NCBI RefSeq assembly: GCF_004022565.1
Contig: NZ_CP022987.1
Location: 1,364,001 to 1,428,000, forward strand
Direction: 5' to 3'
Length of the DNA: 64,000 bases
Origin: Pollutimonas thiosulfatoxidans
GTDB lineage: Bacteria > Pseudomonadota > Gammaproteobacteria > Burkholderiales > Burkholderiaceae_B
Positions 61,727 to 64,000 of the stretch are shown piece after piece (position 1 is the first letter of the stretch; each line of letters begins with the position of its first letter). The notes beneath the pieces are model-generated. The model saw only the letters and a list, made by a program, of their open reading frames with translations, was not told the DNA's origin and ran no database searches. A program made the translations under genes and the position numbers.

Positions 61727-62680
61727 TTACGCCTGCATCAGCGCCAGCAACTGAGCAGCCACCGAAACCGCAATGATCGCCGGTTCCTTGCTGGACGTGG
61801 ACACCAGCCCAATGGGGCACTGAATGCGCGCCACTTGTTCGGCCGGGTAGCGACCTCGCAGCCGTGACACGAAACGCGCCTTCTTGGTCCGGGAGCCGAT
61901 CAGGCCAAGAAATTTGAAGGACCGGTGCTTCAACACCGCCTCGATGATCTCAAGGTCCAGTGCGTGGCTGTGCGTCAAGACCAGCCAGTAGGCATCGTTG
62001 GGTAAATCAGGAACCTCGTCGGCATCGCCCTGCACGATGCGCACCTGCGGGGGGACGCTTTCCGGCCAGCAGTCGCTGCGCGGGTCCAGCCAGGTAATGC
62101 GCAAGGGCAGGTCGGACAACACCTTGAGCAAGGCGTGGCCGATGTGGCCGGCGCCGCAAACAATGACATCCGCCAGGACCATGCCTATGGTTTCGGTAAA
62201 GGCGTTGGCGGCCTCGTCCCACTGGCAGGCCTCGCCCGAGCTGCTATTTGATGCGGGCGTGATCCGCGGCTCGCCCTCTTGAAGAGGAACATGGCGCAGC
62301 ACGGCTTGATCCTTGCCAAGCGCGTCATGCACGGCCATGCACCAGGGCAGATCGCGCTGATCGAGGTGTTCAAACGCCAGCCAGACAACGCCGCCACAGC
62401 ATTGCCCCAGGCTTGGCCCCAAGGGGTAGCGGCGGACCTCGCGCCTGGGTTGGCTGGCCTCCAGCATCTGCCGCGCGTGCGCCAGTGCCTGCCATTCCAG
62501 GTTGCCGCCGCCGACGGTGTCGAGCTGATTGTGCGCGCCGACCCACATGCGGGTGCCGGCGTCGCGAGGCGCCGAGCCTTGGGTGCGCAGCACCGTAACC
62601 AGCACCAGACACCGACCCGACTGCAAAGCCGTGATGGCGCGGCCATAGGCGGTAGACGCGTAATGACCTGGTTCAGTCAT
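61727..62680 (-). CDS. xdhC: XdhC, molybdenum cofactor insertion/sulfuration factor
   Basis: 317 residues. Binds and protects sulfurated Moco and delivers it to xanthine dehydrogenase XdhB. The N-terminal XdhC/CoxI domain (VTVLRTQGSAPRDAGTRMWVG in part: LRTQGSAPRDAGTRM) includes QCCGGVVWLAFE, and the C-terminal Rossmann domain carries CGAGHIGHALLK. Overlaps the 3' end of xdhB by eight bases, so they form one operon. Confidence 0.95.
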   Translation of the reverse strand: MTEPGHYASTAYGRAITALQSGRCLVLVTVLRTQGSAPRDAGTRMWVGAHNQLDTVGGGNLEWQALAHARQMLEASQPRREVRRYPLGPSLGQCCGGVVWLAFEHLDQRDLPWCMAVHDALGKDQAVLRHVPLQEGEPRITPASNSSSGEACQWDEAANAFTETIGMVLADVIVCGAGHIGHALLKVLSDLPLRITWLDPRSDCWPESVPPQVRIVQGDADEVPDLPNDAYWLVLTHSHALDLEIIEAVLKHRSFKFLGLIGSRTKKARFVSRLRGRYPAEQVARIQCPIGLVSTSSKEPAIIAVSVAAQLLALMQA

Positions 62681-64000
62681 ACCCTATCTCGGCGGGCGGA
62701 GCCTCGGCCAAGGTATCGTCGTCTGGCAGTATCGTGGGCAACGGCGCCTGGACCGAGGCCAGTGCATCCAGTATGCGTTCGGGGGTGGCTGGCGCATTGA
62801 GCACCGGCAGTGCGCCCTGGCCCGTGGCGGCGACCGCATCACGGATGGCAAGCAAGACCGATACGGCTGTTGGCAAGGGTGGCTCGCCCACCGCCTTGGA
62901 CTGGTAGATGTTGTTCTCGGCATTGCCATTGTCGAAAAACGCCACATTAAGCACGGCTGGGCAATCGGAGATGGAAGGAATCTTGTAGGTGGACGGCGCA
63001 TGCGTCATCAGCCGGCCGGCGTCGTTCCACCACAGTTCTTCTGTGGTGAGCCAACCCATGCCCTGTATGAAGCCGCCCTCGATCTGCCCCAGGTCGACCG
63101 CCGGATTCAGCGAGCGCCCGGCATCGTAAAGAATATCGGCGCGCAGCAAACGGCTTTCGCCCGTGAGAGTATCGATGACAACCTCGGCACAGGCCGCACA
63201 ATACACAAAGTAGTAGAAGGGCCGCCCCGTAAGCGTCTTGAAGTCGTAATGGATTTTGGGCGTGCGATAAAACCCGGAGGACCACAGCGGCACACGCGCC
63301 TTGTAGGCGCTTTGGACAAAGATGTCGAAAGGAATGGGGGGATGGTCGCCACACATCACGTGGTTGCCGGCAAACACAATCTGCGACTCGTCGCAGCCAT
63401 GGTGATCGGCTGCGTAGCGGCACAAGGCAGCCTTGATCTTGCGAGCGGCGTCTTGCGCGGCCTTGCCATTCAGGTCGGTTCCGGTGGATGCTGCGGTCGC
63501 CGAGGTGTTGGACACCTTGGAGGTATCTGTGCCCGACACGCGCACCCGGCCTATGTCCAGGCCCAGCTCTTCGGCCACCACCTGGGCAACCTTGGTGTTC
63601 AGGCCCTGGCCCATTTCCGTGCCGCCATGGTTGATCAGTACCGAACCATCGGTGTAGATGTGCAGCAGCGCCCCCGCCTGGTTCATGTGGGTGGCCGTGA
63701 ACGAAATGCCAAACTTGACCGGCACCAGCGCCAAGCCTTTCTTCAGGATAGTGCTGCCGGCATTGAAGCGGCGAATCTGTTCGCGCCGAGCCCGATAGTC
63801 GCTGGTGGTTTCAAGCTGATCGACCAGTTCGTGTATGACGTTGTCTTCGACCGTCATGCCATAGGGAGTCAGATTGCGATCCTCGCGGCCATAGAAGTTG
63901 ATCTTGCGCACATCCAGCGCGTCCTTGCCCAGCCTCATGGCGATATCGTCCATGACATACTCGATGGCCAGTATGCCTTGCGGCCCGCCAAAGCCGCGAA
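62673..64000 (-). CDS. xdhB: Xanthine dehydrogenase molybdopterin-binding subunit, 3' part
   Basis: The frame is open to the right edge (RGFGGPQGILAIEYVMDDIA precedes the last in-frame Met), so this is the C-terminal ~440 residues of XdhB. Substrate-pocket and Moco motifs: GTEMGQGLNTKVAQV, SATAASTGTDLNGKA, the LNPAVDLGQIEGGFIQGMGW segment and GEPPLP with the catalytic Glu region AVGEPPLPTAV. Oxidises hypoxanthine and xanthine to urate together with XdhA, which should lie beyond the edge. Confidence 0.95.
   Translation of the reverse strand, partial: RGFGGPQGILAIEYVMDDIAMRLGKDALDVRKINFYGREDRNLTPYGMTVEDNVIHELVDQLETTSDYRARREQIRRFNAGSTILKKGLALVPVKFGISFTATHMNQAGALLHIYTDGSVLINHGGTEMGQGLNTKVAQVVAEELGLDIGRVRVSGTDTSKVSNTSATAASTGTDLNGKAAQDAARKIKAALCRYAADHHGCDESQIVFAGNHVMCGDHPPIPFDIFVQSAYKARVPLWSSGFYRTPKIHYDFKTLTGRPFYYFVYCAACAEVVIDTLTGESRLLRADILYDAGRSLNPAVDLGQIEGGFIQGMGWLTTEELWWNDAGRLMTHAPSTYKIPSISDCPAVLNVAFFDNGNAENNIYQSKAVGEPPLPTAVSVLLAIRDAVAATGQGALPVLNAPATPERILDALASVQAPLPTILPDDDTLAEAPPAEIGYD

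Overview
The window is 64 kb of a high-GC betaproteobacterial chromosome. Gene content and order (rpsU-dnaG-rpoD, the hisS-yfgM-bamB-der-hisC-hfq-hflX-hflK-hflC-hisZ-purA line, lysine/alanine-rich RpoD N-terminus, BenE, RdgC, long aspartate carbamoyltransferase) point to Burkholderiales, most probably Alcaligenaceae near Bordetella/Pusillimonas. The genus is an inference from family resemblance only.

Layout. 0-12.9 kb: the 3' end of an MHS-type transporter, rdgC, a pyrB fused to an N-terminal helix-turn-helix with a near-perfect palindrome just upstream of its start, a lipoprotein/membrane-protein pair, and the periplasmic pair pbpC plus a 1993-residue alpha-2-macroglobulin. 12.9-13.0 kb: tRNA-Ile(CAU) followed by a strong terminator. 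13.1-23.4 kb: an accessory, partly decayed region. It has an intact SRAP/YedK gene, an Orc1/Cdc6-like AAA+ ATPase, a RelA/SpoT-domain synthetase, a PACE efflux gene and a set of very small genes. These sit among wreckage: an IS3-type OrfA remnant, a yhcG (DUF1016) nuclease gene split by another transposase remnant, a tyrosine-integrase tail, a frameshifted YdcA-like gene, and a betT-type transporter with an internal deletion and three frameshifts.

23.4-32.8 kb: metabolic genes. These are a PQQ glucose dehydrogenase with a long low-complexity insert, BenE, PxpA, and an acetaldehyde-type dehydrogenase facing an AcoR-like sigma-54 activator across an intergenic region holding a textbook -24/-12 promoter and symmetric TGTCGC boxes, then an FMN reductase. 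REP-like palindromes flank this block. 32.8-37.7 kb: the macromolecular synthesis operon rpsU-dnaG-rpoD. 37.7-53.9 kb: a dense minus-strand array ndk, rlmN, a short rodZ, ispG, hisS, yfgM, bamB, der, hisC, hfq, hflX, hflK, hflC, hisZ, purA and a phosphoribosyltransferase, with several 4-base start/stop overlaps. 54.1-61.7 kb: valS converging on trmD-rimM-rpsP, then tusA and alaS. 61.7-64 kb: xdhC and the 3' part of xdhB, which runs off the end.

The most promising undescribed biology is the DNA-binding-domain/carbamoyltransferase fusion with its own candidate operator. The accessory region is interesting mainly as a fossil record of mobile elements, with two intact nucleotide-handling genes (AAA+ and RelA/SpoT) that could belong to a defence or stress function. 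No CRISPR array was seen.
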